Shown here one piece after another: positions 37,730 to 46,710 of a stretch of DNA of 64,000 bases (its first letter is position 1; each line of letters opens with the position of its first letter). This DNA comes from Modestobacter altitudinis (GTDB lineage: Bacteria > Actinomycetota > Actinomycetes > Mycobacteriales > Geodermatophilaceae): positions 108,678 to 172,677 of the forward strand of contig NZ_SJEW01000002.1 of assembly GCF_005930475.1 (NCBI RefSeq), written 5' to 3'. Below the pieces are notes generated by a model. The model made no database searches, was not told where the DNA came from, and saw only the letters and a list, made by a program, of their open reading frames with translations. The position numbers were made by a program, and so were the translations under genes.

Positions 37730-39915
37730 TTACCGTCCTAAGCGAGGGCCGGCGCCCCGGTGCGGTGCCCGGTGCGGTGCCCGGTGCGTGGCCGGCTCCG
37801 GTCGGCGCACCCCACTGCTGAGGTGGGCGTAGCGGGCCACCTCCAGGGCTACAAGTTCGGCGGCGTGGGCTGGGCCGAGGTCGGCACGGTCGCGGGCGAA
37901 GACACTGATCCACTGCTCCCGTGCCCCGGCGAGATCCTCGGCGACCAAGTGAGCGGTGTTCGACCGGCGACCGCGGGTCATCCCCACGTAGGCCGACGCG
38001 GCGCCGGTGCGCTCCCCGACCATCACGTGCGCAGTGGTGACGGTGTTCCCTTGGACACCGTGCGCGGTGCTGGCGTAGGCCAGCTCCACGTACCCGGCGA
38101 CGTAGCCGGCCGGCAGCACCCGGCCACTGACGGCCGCAGGGGCGACATCGCCACGAGCCGTGCGGGCGGGGGTGACATCAGCCGGAGCGACCAAGAGCTG
38201 TCCACGTCGAGCATTCCGGCCTCGTCGACGACCACCAGATCCCCGGAACGAAGCCGCGCCTCCTCGGCTGGCCCGGTGTAGATCCGGCCGGTGACCGGGT
38301 CGGTCTGGTCGACCGTGAGCCGGTGCCAGGAGCCGTCGTTGGTCCAGCGCCAACCGTGCTGGAATGCCAACCACGCGGTGGACCCAGCGGCGGCGCCGAT
38401 CTCCGCGGCGGCGACCTTGGCAGCTCTCAACGTCGGGGTCACCACTGTCAGCCCCCGTCCTTGCCGCTCGAGGATGTCTCGGGTGGCGGTGAGGGTGGTG
38501 GTCTTGCCAGCACCGGCCGCACCCTCGACCACCAGAAGCGGCCGGTTCCCGACCAGCGCGTCGACGACCGCAGCCTGACCGGCATCCAAGTTCGCCGGGC
38601 GACTGACGCCGTTCTCGGCCCGGCCGGCGCGGGGGTCGCGGGCAGCGGCCCGGGCGGCGAGCCGGCTGGACACGTCGGCCTCCACGTCCAGCACCGGCTG
38701 GGAGGTCAAGGCCCGGATGTGCTCGGGGAGAGCAAGAGCGGCTCCATCACGGGTGAGCAACGGCACACAGCGTTCGAGAGGGCGGAAGGTGAGGTCCTCG
38801 GCCAGCTCGGCCCGAACCGCGGCGTCGACGACGATCCCGGCGGCGGCAAGTGCCTGTTCGACCTCGCCGCGGATGTCTGCGGTGTTCCATCCCGACCGGC
38901 CCGCGGCCAGCCGGGCCAGCACCTGGTCCGCTGTCCCGTCGCGGTCGAGGCCGCCGACCGGAGGCGGGGACAGCTCGACCGGTTGGTCGCGGTCCCGGTG
39001 ACCGAGGGCGGCCAGCTCAGCCAGCCACCGGGTTTCCACGTCAACACCGGATTGCGGGGTGAGTTTGTCTGGGCGCCCGTCGGCCCAGGCCCGCGCATCC
39101 CACGAGCGCCGCAGCGCCGGTCCCGGACGCTCGCCAGGATGCGCCGCCATCCACTCGGATTCGTATCTGTTTATGTTGCGGATGATCTGCGCCGCCCGAG
39201 TGCTGAACGCGCTCACATAGCAGGACAGTTGGGTGATTTCGCCTGCCGCGTCCAGGGTGTAGCCGTAGGCGGCGAGTGCGGCGCGGAAGTCCGGGTCGGT
39301 GGCAACCGCCGCGTGTCCGATCCCGTTGATGGCGGCCAGCGAATCCCGGACCCCGACTGTGTGCAGCCCGCGCCATTTGCCGGCTGCGAACACCCGGGCG
39401 TTGACCTGCAGGTGCAGGTGACGGTGCGGGTCCCCGGCACGAGAGGTGTAGTGCCGCACGGTCACCGCCTCCAGCACATCGACGGGCACCTGGACCTGCC
39501 CGCCACGGGGCCCGACGCGGGTGGTGGCGTGCTCGGCAAGCCAGCCGACGATCTGGCCGGCGGCGCGGTCCTGCGCCGCGTCGTGGGCCCCGGCGATCTC
39601 CGGGTGCAGCGCCGCGGCCACGGACCAGGACTTCGGGCCGCTGACCACCACCTCGACGAACCACACCGCCCGGTCGTCCTCACGCAGCGGCCCCCGCGGC
39701 GCACCGGTCTAGGGATCCACCCCGGCAACCCACGCCTCGTAGCCAGCACCGGACATCGGCGCCAACTCCTCCACCCGACCGCCGGCGGCCGCGAAGCGGC
39801 GCGCGATCCCGGTTCCCTCGGCCAGATAGTAGTCATCGGCCCGGCCCTGACCGGCCTCCACATAGCGGCGAGCAGCGGCCGGTACACCGGCGTACACCTT
39901 CATTCCGCCATGCAA
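37730..39915 (-). pseudogene. MobF/TrwC-type relaxase-helicase, decayed
   Basis: Conjugative relaxase remnant in three pieces. Piece 1 (39709-39915, MHGGMKVYAGVPAAARRYVE...) ends at an in-frame TAG where the family has a Glu (DPETGAPRG). Piece 2 continues in the same frame to about 38200: HRHLHLQVNARVF (metal-binding His cluster), Walker A GAAGAGKTTTL, Walker B VVVDEAGMLDVD. It then jumps to another frame with the far C-terminal helicase part (ELAYASTAHGVQGNT, VGMTRGR). The middle of the helicase is missing. Not functional as it stands. Confidence 0.85.
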
Positions 39916-39966
39916 TTACCAGCACCACCAGACAATGACCAACACGTCACCCCACGAAATGGCAAA

Positions 39967-39985
39967 GGCCCCGCGAAGCGGGGCC
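39967..39985. terminator. GC hairpin upstream of the relaxase remnant
   Basis: A perfect 8-bp stem GGCCCCGC/GCGGGGCC with loop GAA, preceded on the plus strand by AAA and followed on the minus strand by TTTGCCATTT. It could insulate the relaxase transcript from upstream reading. Confidence 0.5.
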
Positions 39986-40015
39986 CCATTTACCTACATT
40001 GGTAGCATGCGTGCC

Positions 40016-40055
40016 GTCTGACGTGAAGGTTTGACGTCTGAAGTGAAGGTTTGAG
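40016..40055 (+). repeat. Two 20-bp direct repeats
   Basis: GTCTGACGTGAAGGTTTGAC followed at once by GTCTGAAGTGAAGGTTTGAG: 18 of 20 bases identical. Possible operator or iteron near the start of the phosphatase gene. Confidence 0.6.
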
Positions 40056-40303
40056 AACTGTGGACAAGGGATGGCGAGGGTGGGGCCATTGACACGCGAT
40101 GGTCGAACTGCCGGACGTCATTGATAGCGGTTGATTGCTCTACCGACGGCACGGCAACGAGACAACGAGCGAGCGAGGGCAGCCGGGTCCGACGGGCAGT
40201 CGACCGGTCGTCGGTGGTCGACCGGCTGCCCCCCCCCGACCGGTCACCGACTGTGACAGCAGCCCGACGACCGCGGGTGAGTTTGCACAGGCGTGTGTTT
40301 CTG

Positions 40304-41602
40304 ATGATGATCATGACGGTGACGACGAGCGACGAGACGGAGCCCCAGGCCGGCTTCACCGACCGGGACGAGGGCAGGCCGGCATCCGAGAGCATGGGAG
40401 AACGACTGCTCGGCGCCCTGCTCGACCGGGTGCACAAGATCGCACCCCGGCTGGTCGGTCAGCTGATCGCGCAGGAGGCACGGACCGCCGGGGCCACCGA
40501 CGTCAGCATCCACCTGCAGGACCTCGCCCAGATGACGCTGCGGCCGCTGACCGGGCCTGGCCTGGTCGGTGATCCGCTCCCCATCGCCGGCAGCCTGGCC
40601 GGGCGGGCGTTCAGCAGCGAGCAGCCGGTCGAGGAACCCCTCCCCGACGGCTCGGTTCGGCTGCACCTGCCGATGCTGGACGGGTCCGACCGGCTCGGCG
40701 TGCTCGGCCTGACGCTCCCCCGGCTGGACGACCACGACCGGCAGCTGGCCCAGCGGCTGGCAGGCCTGGCGGCGGACATGATCGTGACCAACGACAACTA
40801 CACCGACGCGTTCTTCCGGGTGCGTACCGTCGGGCCACTGACCCTAGCCGCGCACATGCAGTGGCAGACCCTGCCGCCGCTGTCGATGATCACCCCGGAC
40901 GTCGACCTCGGGGGGATCCTCGAGCCGGCCTACGAAGTCGGTGGCGACAGCTTCGACTACGCCTTCAACGACCACGTGCTGCACGTGGCCGTGTTCGACG
41001 CGATGGGCCACGGCCTGGAAGCCGCGACGATGGCCACCGTCATCATCGCCGCCTACCGGCACGGGCGGCTGGCCGAACTCCCGTTGACGGAGCTCTACCC
41101 GGCGATGGACCAGGCGGTGGCCAGCTCCTTCCCTGGGCGGTTCGCGACCGCCCAGCTCGGCCGGCTGGACACCGAGACGGGGGTGCTCAGCTGGGTCAAC
41201 GCCGGGCACCCGCCCGCGCTGTGGGTGCGCCGCAGCCACGTGATCGGTGAGCTCACCGGTCCGATCAGCCGCCCGATCGGCTTCGGCGCCGGAACGCCCG
41301 TCGTGCAGACGGCCCAGCTGGAGCCCGGGGACCGCGTCCTGTTCTTCACTGACGGGGTGGTCGAGGAGCGGCTGCCCGGCGGCGAACAGTTCGGCGAGGA
41401 GCGACTGCGCGACCTGATCGAGCGGAACACTGCGGCGGACCTGACCTGCGCCGAGACAGTGCGGCGGCTGTCGCATGCACTGATGGCCGCTCGCTCCGGT
41501 CGGACCAGCGACGACGCCTCGCTGCTGCTGCTCGAGTGGAAGGGGCCACCCCGGGAGGACGAGCTCGACCGCGACATACCTGAGGCGACCCCTGACGGCT
41601 GA
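40304..41602 (+). CDS. RsbU/SpoIIE-type PP2C phosphatase with GAF-like sensor
   Basis: About 432 aa. Residues ~30-170 look like a degenerate GAF domain; the rest is a SpoIIE/PP2C phosphatase with the metal-binding motifs GGDSFDYAF and VFDAMGHGLEAA, WVNAGHPPALW, and LFFTDGVVEERLPGG. Such enzymes dephosphorylate anti-anti-sigma factors in partner-switching stress pathways. The start is uncertain: ATGs at 40304, 40307 and 40313 and a GTG at 40295 lack a clear ribosome site. No sigma factor or anti-sigma gene is adjacent, but two GAF-ANTAR genes follow. Confidence 0.8.
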   Translation: MMIMTVTTSDETEPQAGFTDRDEGRPASESMGERLLGALLDRVHKIAPRLVGQLIAQEARTAGATDVSIHLQDLAQMTLRPLTGPGLVGDPLPIAGSLAGRAFSSEQPVEEPLPDGSVRLHLPMLDGSDRLGVLGLTLPRLDDHDRQLAQRLAGLAADMIVTNDNYTDAFFRVRTVGPLTLAAHMQWQTLPPLSMITPDVDLGGILEPAYEVGGDSFDYAFNDHVLHVAVFDAMGHGLEAATMATVIIAAYRHGRLAELPLTELYPAMDQAVASSFPGRFATAQLGRLDTETGVLSWVNAGHPPALWVRRSHVIGELTGPISRPIGFGAGTPVVQTAQLEPGDRVLFFTDGVVEERLPGGEQFGEERLRDLIERNTAADLTCAETVRRLSHALMAARSGRTSDDASLLLLEWKGPPREDELDRDIPEATPDG

Positions 41603-41787
41603 CGCTCGGCCAGCGCCCGGCGCGAGCACAACCCCCTCTTCTTGATTCCGACCCCGGGCGCGACGGCGCGTGGGGGGTGCAGCAGCACGGCCAGCGGGTC
41701 CGCCGCCTGCGCGCAGCCGGCCCGTGCGCCTGCGATCGTGACCGGAGCAGGAGGTCTAGCGGCGATCGCTGTCCCTGAGGCAGCGGC

Positions 41788-42537
41788 TCAGCTGCTCAGC
41801 GTGCCGGTGCGGGTGAGGTCCTCGGCCACCTGGTGGAGCTTGCGGTTGGTGTCCTGGCTGACCCTGGCGAGGAGGCCGAAGGCCTGATCCGCCGTGATCT
41901 TGAAGCGTTCCATCAGGATGCCCTTTGCCTGCCCGATCACGTCCCGGTTCGCCAGCGCGATGTTCACGTGCTCGACCTTCTGCGCCTGTGCCACGGCGAC
42001 CGATGCATGAGTAGCCAGCAGCAGTCCGACCTGTTCGGACTCGTCGGTGAATGCACATGGTTGGTCCGCGAACAGGTTCAGGGCTCCCAGGTTGTCGCCC
42101 TGGACGAACAGTTGGAGGCAGAGCATGCTCGCCACTCCGATGTCCGCAGCCCGCGCTGTCAGGTCAGGCCACCGCTCGTCGTTGACCACATCGTCGGAGC
42201 GGATCGTCTGCTGCTCGTACAGCGCGTCCATGCACGGCCCCTGGCCGGTCTCGTCCTGGAGGGCGTCGAACTGCCTGGGTCGGTCGCTGGTCGCCGCCGC
42301 CGAGGACACAGAGCGACGCTTGCGGCCGATAGAGATCCCGGCGCACTCGGCGCCAGGCACCATCGCCACCGCCATGGCGACGACCTGGTCCATCACCTGC
42401 TGAGGATCCGACTGGTCCTGGAGTTCTCTCGCCGCGTCGGCCAGCCGCCTGGCTAGGTCTTCCGAGTTCTCGAACGTGCCGGTGTCCTGCGCCGAGGGCC
42501 CGTCCCGCCCCGTGGACTCATTGCTCCGGCCGCTCAT
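41788..42537 (-). CDS. GAF-ANTAR RNA-binding antiterminator (first)
   Basis: A 249-aa regulator. A GAF domain (residues ~45-185) senses an unknown signal. The ANTAR domain at the C-terminus (NRDVIGQAKGILMERFKI, ADQAFGLLARVSQDTNRKL) binds paired hexaloop RNA hairpins to prevent termination in known family members. It converges with the phosphatase gene. It is a relative of the second GAF-ANTAR gene 370 bases upstream, but not a recent duplicate. Confidence 0.88.
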   Translation of the reverse strand: MSGRSNESTGRDGPSAQDTGTFENSEDLARRLADAARELQDQSDPQQVMDQVVAMAVAMVPGAECAGISIGRKRRSVSSAAATSDRPRQFDALQDETGQGPCMDALYEQQTIRSDDVVNDERWPDLTARAADIGVASMLCLQLFVQGDNLGALNLFADQPCAFTDESEQVGLLLATHASVAVAQAQKVEHVNIALANRDVIGQAKGILMERFKITADQAFGLLARVSQDTNRKLHQVAEDLTRTGTLSS

Positions 42538-42910
42538 AACTGGACTCTTGCACAGGTGCTGACCCGGTCAGGGATTGCGGCTGCGAAAGGACGGCCCCAC
42601 GCGCGAACGGTTGCACGCGCGGGGCCTGACCCGAACCGCATGCCATGGCGTGGGTCGGGCTCCGCCCAGCTGACCACGATCTGCAACGATCGGCCCACTG
42701 AGGGATGGCCTCACAACATGTTCACCAGCGATATTCCGCCGGAGCGGGTCAGTCGCCTTGGTACCGCGTCAGCGCCGTGGCCCTCTCGACGTCGGCCTTC
42801 GTGGTCGGTGATGGCAGGCACAACGTCTCGGAGGGGGCGGTCCTGCCGCCCGGTGGGTTCGGAGCGACGGGCGCTGACCGCAACGGCCTCCGCGGACAGG
42901 CAGTGGGTGT
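42538..42910. other. Intergenic region between the two GAF-ANTAR genes, no gene
   Basis: These 373 bases hold no supportable gene. A GC-rich imperfect hairpin at about 42594-42623 (CCCCACGCGCG with CGCGCGGGGC) and another at about 42629-42658 (GACCCG...GTGGGTC) lie in tandem. Two adjacent hairpins would suit an ANTAR target, but I could not confirm hexaloops. Confidence 0.4.
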
Positions 42911-43816
42911 CTAGGAGTGTTCCGGGGCTGCTGTGCCCGGGCGACTTCGCGGCTGACTCCCTCGGGGGTGCCTGCCAGTACCTCGCGGCGTCACGACGGG
43001 CAGTTCGCCGGTGTGCACGAGATCCTCGGCGACGTCCCGGAGCTTCCGGTTGGCGTTCATCGACGCCAGGACCAGCAGTCGGAACGCATGGTCCGGCGTC
43101 ACCTTGTAGCGCTCGATCAGCACGCCTTTGGCCTGTTCGATGACCGCCCGGGACGCCAGGGCGGCCTGCTGGCCGTCGGCCAACTTCCGGGCGCTCTGGT
43201 AGGCGTACACGTTCCCGGCCGCCACCGCGGCGTAGGGACCGAACGCCACTGCCACGGACCTGCTGTCCTCATCGAACCCGTCAGGCGTCTGCGCGTACAG
43301 GTTCAGCGCGCCGGACAGGCCCTCTTCCTCATCGATGACCAGGGGTATCGACAGTGAACTGAGGTTGCCGCGCTCGGCCGCGCGCGCGACGTAGTCCACC
43401 CAGCGGCTCTCGGTGCGGGTGTTGATGATCTCGGTCACCTCGCTGATGCGGGCGGCATGCAGGCACGGTCCGTGGCCGCGCTCGTACTGCCGTTCGTCCA
43501 GGTCCACGGCGAGTTGCCCGGTCGAGGCCATCGTCGACGGTGCGTCCTTGATCAGCAGCGTCACTGACGCCTCGATGTCGCCGGGCAGGACGGTCGTAAC
43601 CAGGTCGGCGACCGTCTGCAACAGACTCTCCATCGACAACTCGCGCGGGGACAACCTGCCCAGGCGCAACAGCGCATCGGCGGCGCTCGGGGGTTGGGAA
43701 ATATGCCTGTCGCCCACGAAGGGCTTCCGGTCTGCAGTGAGAACCGGGGGCTGGGAACCGCGGCCGCGGTCCCCCCGAAGGAGGCCGCGCTGATACGCCG
43801 CTGTTGGACGCACCAT
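42911..43816 (-). CDS. GAF-ANTAR RNA-binding antiterminator (second)
   Basis: Up to 301 aa. GAF domain (MESLLQTVADLVTTVLPGD to VAAGNVYAYQ) followed by ANTAR (SRAVIEQAKGVLIERYKVTP, AFRLLVLASMNANRKLRDVA) and a disordered basic tail. The start is uncertain; the first ~45 residues (MVRPTAAYQRGLLRGDRG...) may not be translated, and a GTG near 43720 (VGDRHISQPPSAADALL) or the ATG of MESLLQ are alternatives. Confidence 0.85.
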   Translation of the reverse strand: MVRPTAAYQRGLLRGDRGRGSQPPVLTADRKPFVGDRHISQPPSAADALLRLGRLSPRELSMESLLQTVADLVTTVLPGDIEASVTLLIKDAPSTMASTGQLAVDLDERQYERGHGPCLHAARISEVTEIINTRTESRWVDYVARAAERGNLSSLSIPLVIDEEEGLSGALNLYAQTPDGFDEDSRSVAVAFGPYAAVAAGNVYAYQSARKLADGQQAALASRAVIEQAKGVLIERYKVTPDHAFRLLVLASMNANRKLRDVAEDLVHTGELPVVTPRGTGRHPRGSQPRSRPGTAAPEHS

Positions 43817-44448
43817 CGTCGCTCAGACCATCCCGAGCGACTGAGCCCGACCCTGCGCGGATTCACGTGGCACTGCGGATCCGGCCGGTGCGACCCAGAC
43901 CCGGCCGTACACCCGTCCCCGCACATCTGACCGCTTGCCACAACTGGCCCCATCCGGCTGCAACGGGTCGGGGGAAGGGTGACCGAAGGCCATCCCGGAG
44001 GGACGCGCAGCGCCCTTCCGGCGACTAATGCAGCTGGGAGATTCGGCCGGGGTGGAGCGGCATCCCGGCGCCGAGCGCTACGAGGCTCGCGGATCAGCGG
44101 GCGTCCTGTGCCGTGAACGGGCGTCACCGCCCGCCCCCATTCAGTCACGAAGCGCTCAGCCACCACCCCTCCACCACCGCACTCGGCCAACGGTGACGGG
44201 CAGCTCAAGGGCGTTTCCCAGACTCCTGGGCGCGCGTCCTGCGGCTCATCTACTTCACCCCGCCTCGCGCGCCGCTCACACGGATCTCCAGCCCGCCTGG
44301 CGCCTGCAGTGCTGCGGGATCGGCGTGGGCCGGCACGTTCCGCCAGCGTGCCAAGGATGCACGGTCACCTACCGGCCCACTCGCCCACCCTGACCACAGC
44401 AGTCGGCGGTCGTCCGACCTTCTTGAAGTGACAGTCCGCTAGGTAGCG
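43817..44448. other. Intergenic region, nothing recognised
   Basis: No reading frame in these 632 bases has coding character on either strand, and no RNA gene was found. Codon periodicity is weak compared with neighbours. It may be decayed DNA of the integrative element. Confidence 0.5.
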
Positions 44449-44739
44449 CTACTTCCACCGGAAGTGAACGAACAACCGGCCGAAGTTGTCGGAGTCCTTC
44501 TCGACCCGGTGATACAGCGCCTTGGTGTCCTTGCGATCCAGGAAGCGCAGCACCCGCTTCTTCAGCTGGCCGGATCCCTCACCGGGGATGATCTCGACCA
44601 GGGGCGCTCTCTTGGCCACGGCTTCGTCGATGATCGCGCGGAGCGCACGGTCGATCTCGCCACCGCGGTTGTAGACGTCGTGGAGATCGAGCTTGAGCTT
44701 CACCCAACCATCGTCCACGCCCGGTGCGGCGAGGACCAC
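44449..44739 (-). CDS. Smr-domain protein
   Basis: A 96-aa single Smr (small MutS-related) domain: LDLHDVYNRGGEIDRALRAI with the DLH motif, then VEIIPGEGSGQLKKRVLRFL with the glycine-rich loop, and LFVHFRW at the end. Such domains are nucleases acting on DNA or stalled-ribosome mRNA in characterised members. The start may be the GTG at 44739 or the GTG of VDDGWVKLKLD, seven codons later. It is the last gene of the first element, 220 bases from the second attachment copy. Confidence 0.82.
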   Translation of the reverse strand: MVLAAPGVDDGWVKLKLDLHDVYNRGGEIDRALRAIIDEAVAKRAPLVEIIPGEGSGQLKKRVLRFLDRKDTKALYHRVEKDSDNFGRLFVHFRWK

Positions 44740-44834
44740 CTACCCCGCCCCATCAGAGAACGGGGACGCAGCTCGAGACCGGTCCAGGACGGCGCCTGCC
44801 CAGGCTCAACGTGAACCGACGGGCGTACGGATCT

Positions 44835-44979
44835 TGGTCCGCGAACAGTCCGCGGGACGTCCAATTCAGGCCATGGTCGGCCAACGACGACAAATCACAT
44901 ACCCGCAGCTCAGACCGCGTTTTCCGCAAATTTCCGCACACTGCAACACGCCGAGAATCAGTACGACAACTACCGTTGA
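44835..44979. other. Right arm and attachment site copy 2 (attR of element 1)
   Basis: The core CGACAACTACCGTTGA (44964-44979) is preceded by an arm with repeated TCCGCG/TCCGCA hexamers, TGCAACACGCCGAGAATC and AACGACGACAAATC. The arm matches the one before 57460 at roughly two bases in three by eye. These look like the integrase arm-binding side of an att site. Confidence 0.7.
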
Positions 44980-45009
44980 ATTGCGATGAAGCCGCAGCTC
45001 AGCAGCTTG

Positions 45010-45140
45010 TCAGCTGGCGCCATTCCGCCCACGAGCCGCGCGAGCGCCGAGCGCGGCGGCCATCAGGCCGCCCGCTGCGGCGCGCGTGCGGTCTTCTGTG
45101 GTGGGCCAGAGGTGGGAGTAGACGCTCAATGTGATCGCTC
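45010..45140 (-). pseudogene. Remnant of an integrase 3' end (copy 2)
   Basis: The minus strand reads ITLSVYSHLWPTTEDRTR then AAAGGLMAAALGARAA and a stop: the last ~42 codons of an integrase close to the one at 36108, including the catalytic Tyr. Nothing upstream continues it. It lies just inside the second attachment copy, in the same relative position as int beside the first. The remaining bases from 45141 to 45297 hold only the hairpin at 45252. Confidence 0.8.
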
Positions 45141-45251
45141 GCTGTAGCCGTGCGCGCCGTCGACGTTGACCTCAACGTCATGGACGAGCAGTGGGCCCTG
45201 CCCAATGAGCAGGAATCCCGATGTAGGAGGTGAGCGGCCCTCTACATGACG

Positions 45252-45285
45252 ACGGGCGGTACCTCCGTGCGGAGGTACCGCCCGT
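45252..45285 (-). terminator. Terminator hairpin after the 145-aa gene
   Basis: A perfect 16-bp stem (45252-45267 with 45270-45285), 12 bases past the stop codon of the gene at 45298. Confidence 0.8.
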
Positions 45286-45297
45286 AGCGTCGGAACG

Positions 45298-45735
45298 TCA
45301 GATCCCGATGGCCGCCGCGAACATCGGCACCAGTTGGTCGGGCATCTTGAAGCCCTGAGTGGGCTGCCAGGCGTTCTTGCCGTTGTAGCCGGACACCAGG
45401 GGCTTCGGCAGCCCCTCGGGGATGAGCCCCTTCTTCCCCAGGCTCTTGAGGTGCTTGTTCAGCGGACCCGTCACCTTCCCAGTCAGCTTGTCGCCCAGCA
45501 CCGCGCGCAGCTGGTCGTCTGGGCAGAAACCGCCGGCCTTGACGACCATCTCGAGGCTGGTGCGGGCGGCGATGCCGACGGCGTTGTAGACGATCTTCGC
45601 GACCTCGGTGTCCCAGCCCTCCCAGGACGCGGTCTCGACCGCGGCGGTGACGCCGTTGGGGTACTGAGCGGTGATGTCAGCGGCGATCTTGCCGAGGATG
45701 GCGAGGTCGCCCTCGATGGTCAGCGTGCCGTTCAT
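45298..45735 (-). CDS. Unknown 145-aa protein, possible winged-helix fold
   Basis: I do not recognise this protein. It starts MNGTLTIEGDLAILGKIAAD with GGGAGAAG before the ATG, has no signal peptide or membrane segment, and ends in a region (DKLTGKVTGPLNKHLKSLG, then KGLIPEGLPKPLVSGYNGKN) that has the look of a helix-turn-helix with wing. It has its own strong terminator. It may be a regulator or an element-borne cargo protein. Confidence 0.7.
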   Translation of the reverse strand: MNGTLTIEGDLAILGKIAADITAQYPNGVTAAVETASWEGWDTEVAKIVYNAVGIAARTSLEMVVKAGGFCPDDQLRAVLGDKLTGKVTGPLNKHLKSLGKKGLIPEGLPKPLVSGYNGKNAWQPTQGFKMPDQLVPMFAAAIGI

Positions 45736-46243
45736 GGCTTCTCCCGGATTTCAATCGGCCTTGGAAACATCTTGTCAGGACTTATAGCCGGGTCTAAGGC
45801 TTCTTGTAAGGTCACCCGATCGAGTGAGGTCCTTTGGTTCATCCGGGCGAAGGCCGCACCAAAAGGACCCGATGGGCTAGTCCGGAACCCATGGTCTGCT
45901 GAAGGCACCCTCGGCCCGGTCCGTCACCGACGCGGCCATCACCACGCTGATTTGGGCAGGTCCGCCGATCGGGGCACATCCGGGGCACGCGAACTTCCGG
46001 TTGGTCCCGGGTTGGCAGTGGCTGACTGAGAGGTGTTGTCGCAGGTCGCCGGCTGATCAAGAGATTCGCCCTAGTCCATGACACCCCGTCAGGTGTTCTG
46101 GGACGAGGTGTTCGCCGTGGTGTCGCGGAGTCGGGGTGGGCTGGCCCTCACCGTCCCGATGCTGGTGGAGGTGAGGGCAGCCCACCGCCGCGAGCCGGCA
46201 ACTGCCGGGGTGGCTGAGAGCTCGCTGGAGGCTGGTCGGCGTG
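45736..46243. other. Intergenic region, only a terminator recognised
   Basis: These 508 bases contain no supported gene. The one clear structure is the hairpin at 46135-46186 that ends the gene to its right. Confidence 0.55.
46135..46186 (-). terminator. Long hairpin after the 89-aa gene
   Basis: Arms 46135-46152 and 46170-46186 (GGTGGGCTG-GCCCTCACC against GGTGAGGGC-AGCCCACC) pair over 17 bases with one bulge, about 60 bases past the stop at 46244. Confidence 0.65.
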
Positions 46244-46513
46244 TCACCAGGTGAGGTGGGAGGTCGTATCAGGTCGCTCGGCGTCGAGCTGCGTGACCGC
46301 GACCAAGGGCACGCCCAGGTCGCGCACCTTGGCCAGCAGGCCGTGCAGTGCTGCCTGGTCGGCCACCGGGCCGGTGAGGACGGTCGTGCCGTCGGGGGCG
46401 CGGGTGAGCGTCATGCCGTCGAACCAAGTGGTCCATCGGGGTGCGAGGTGCGTCCCCAGGCGGATCTCGTAGCGGCGGGCCTCGGAAGGGCCGACGCTGG
46501 CCTGCTTCGTCAT
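46244..46513 (-). CDS. Conserved small actinobacterial protein
   Basis: An 89-aa protein of a family common in actinobacteria, often beside other small cargo genes: YEIRLGTHLAPRWTTWFDGM, then TTVLTGPVADQAALHGLLAK and VRDLGVPLVAV. The function of the family is not known to me; the alpha-beta pattern suggests a small ligand- or protein-binding fold. ATG start at 46513. Confidence 0.8.
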   Translation of the reverse strand: MTKQASVGPSEARRYEIRLGTHLAPRWTTWFDGMTLTRAPDGTTVLTGPVADQAALHGLLAKVRDLGVPLVAVTQLDAERPDTTSHLTW

Positions 46514-46710
46514 GGGATTCTCCTGTCCGGTGCCGCCGAGGGGTCCTGGCGGCGCTCCGGCACCGAGCGCGTGCGGAGTCGAACTGGGTGCGGCGACTGA
46601 TCGCAGGCCGGATGCCCCGAGCAGCGGGGCGACGGCGCGTGCGACCGTGGGGCGTCGGTGCGGACTCCCGCGCGGCGCCGTCGGCCCGCCACGCGGACGT
46701 GCGGGTCCGG

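Larger units (their letters stand above)
39916..40303. other. Intergenic region with hairpin and 20-bp direct repeats, no gene
   Basis: No gene is supported in these 388 bases. They contain a terminator-like hairpin (39967-39985) and two copies of a 20-base repeat (40016-40055). The composition is lower in GC than the flanks, typical of an element's control region. Confidence 0.6.

Noticed and set aside
37759..37792. GGTGCGGTGCCC tandem repeats as a possible CRISPR or minisatellite
   Set aside because: Only two and a half copies inside the tail of the relaxase remnant, without spacers; simple slippage repeat.
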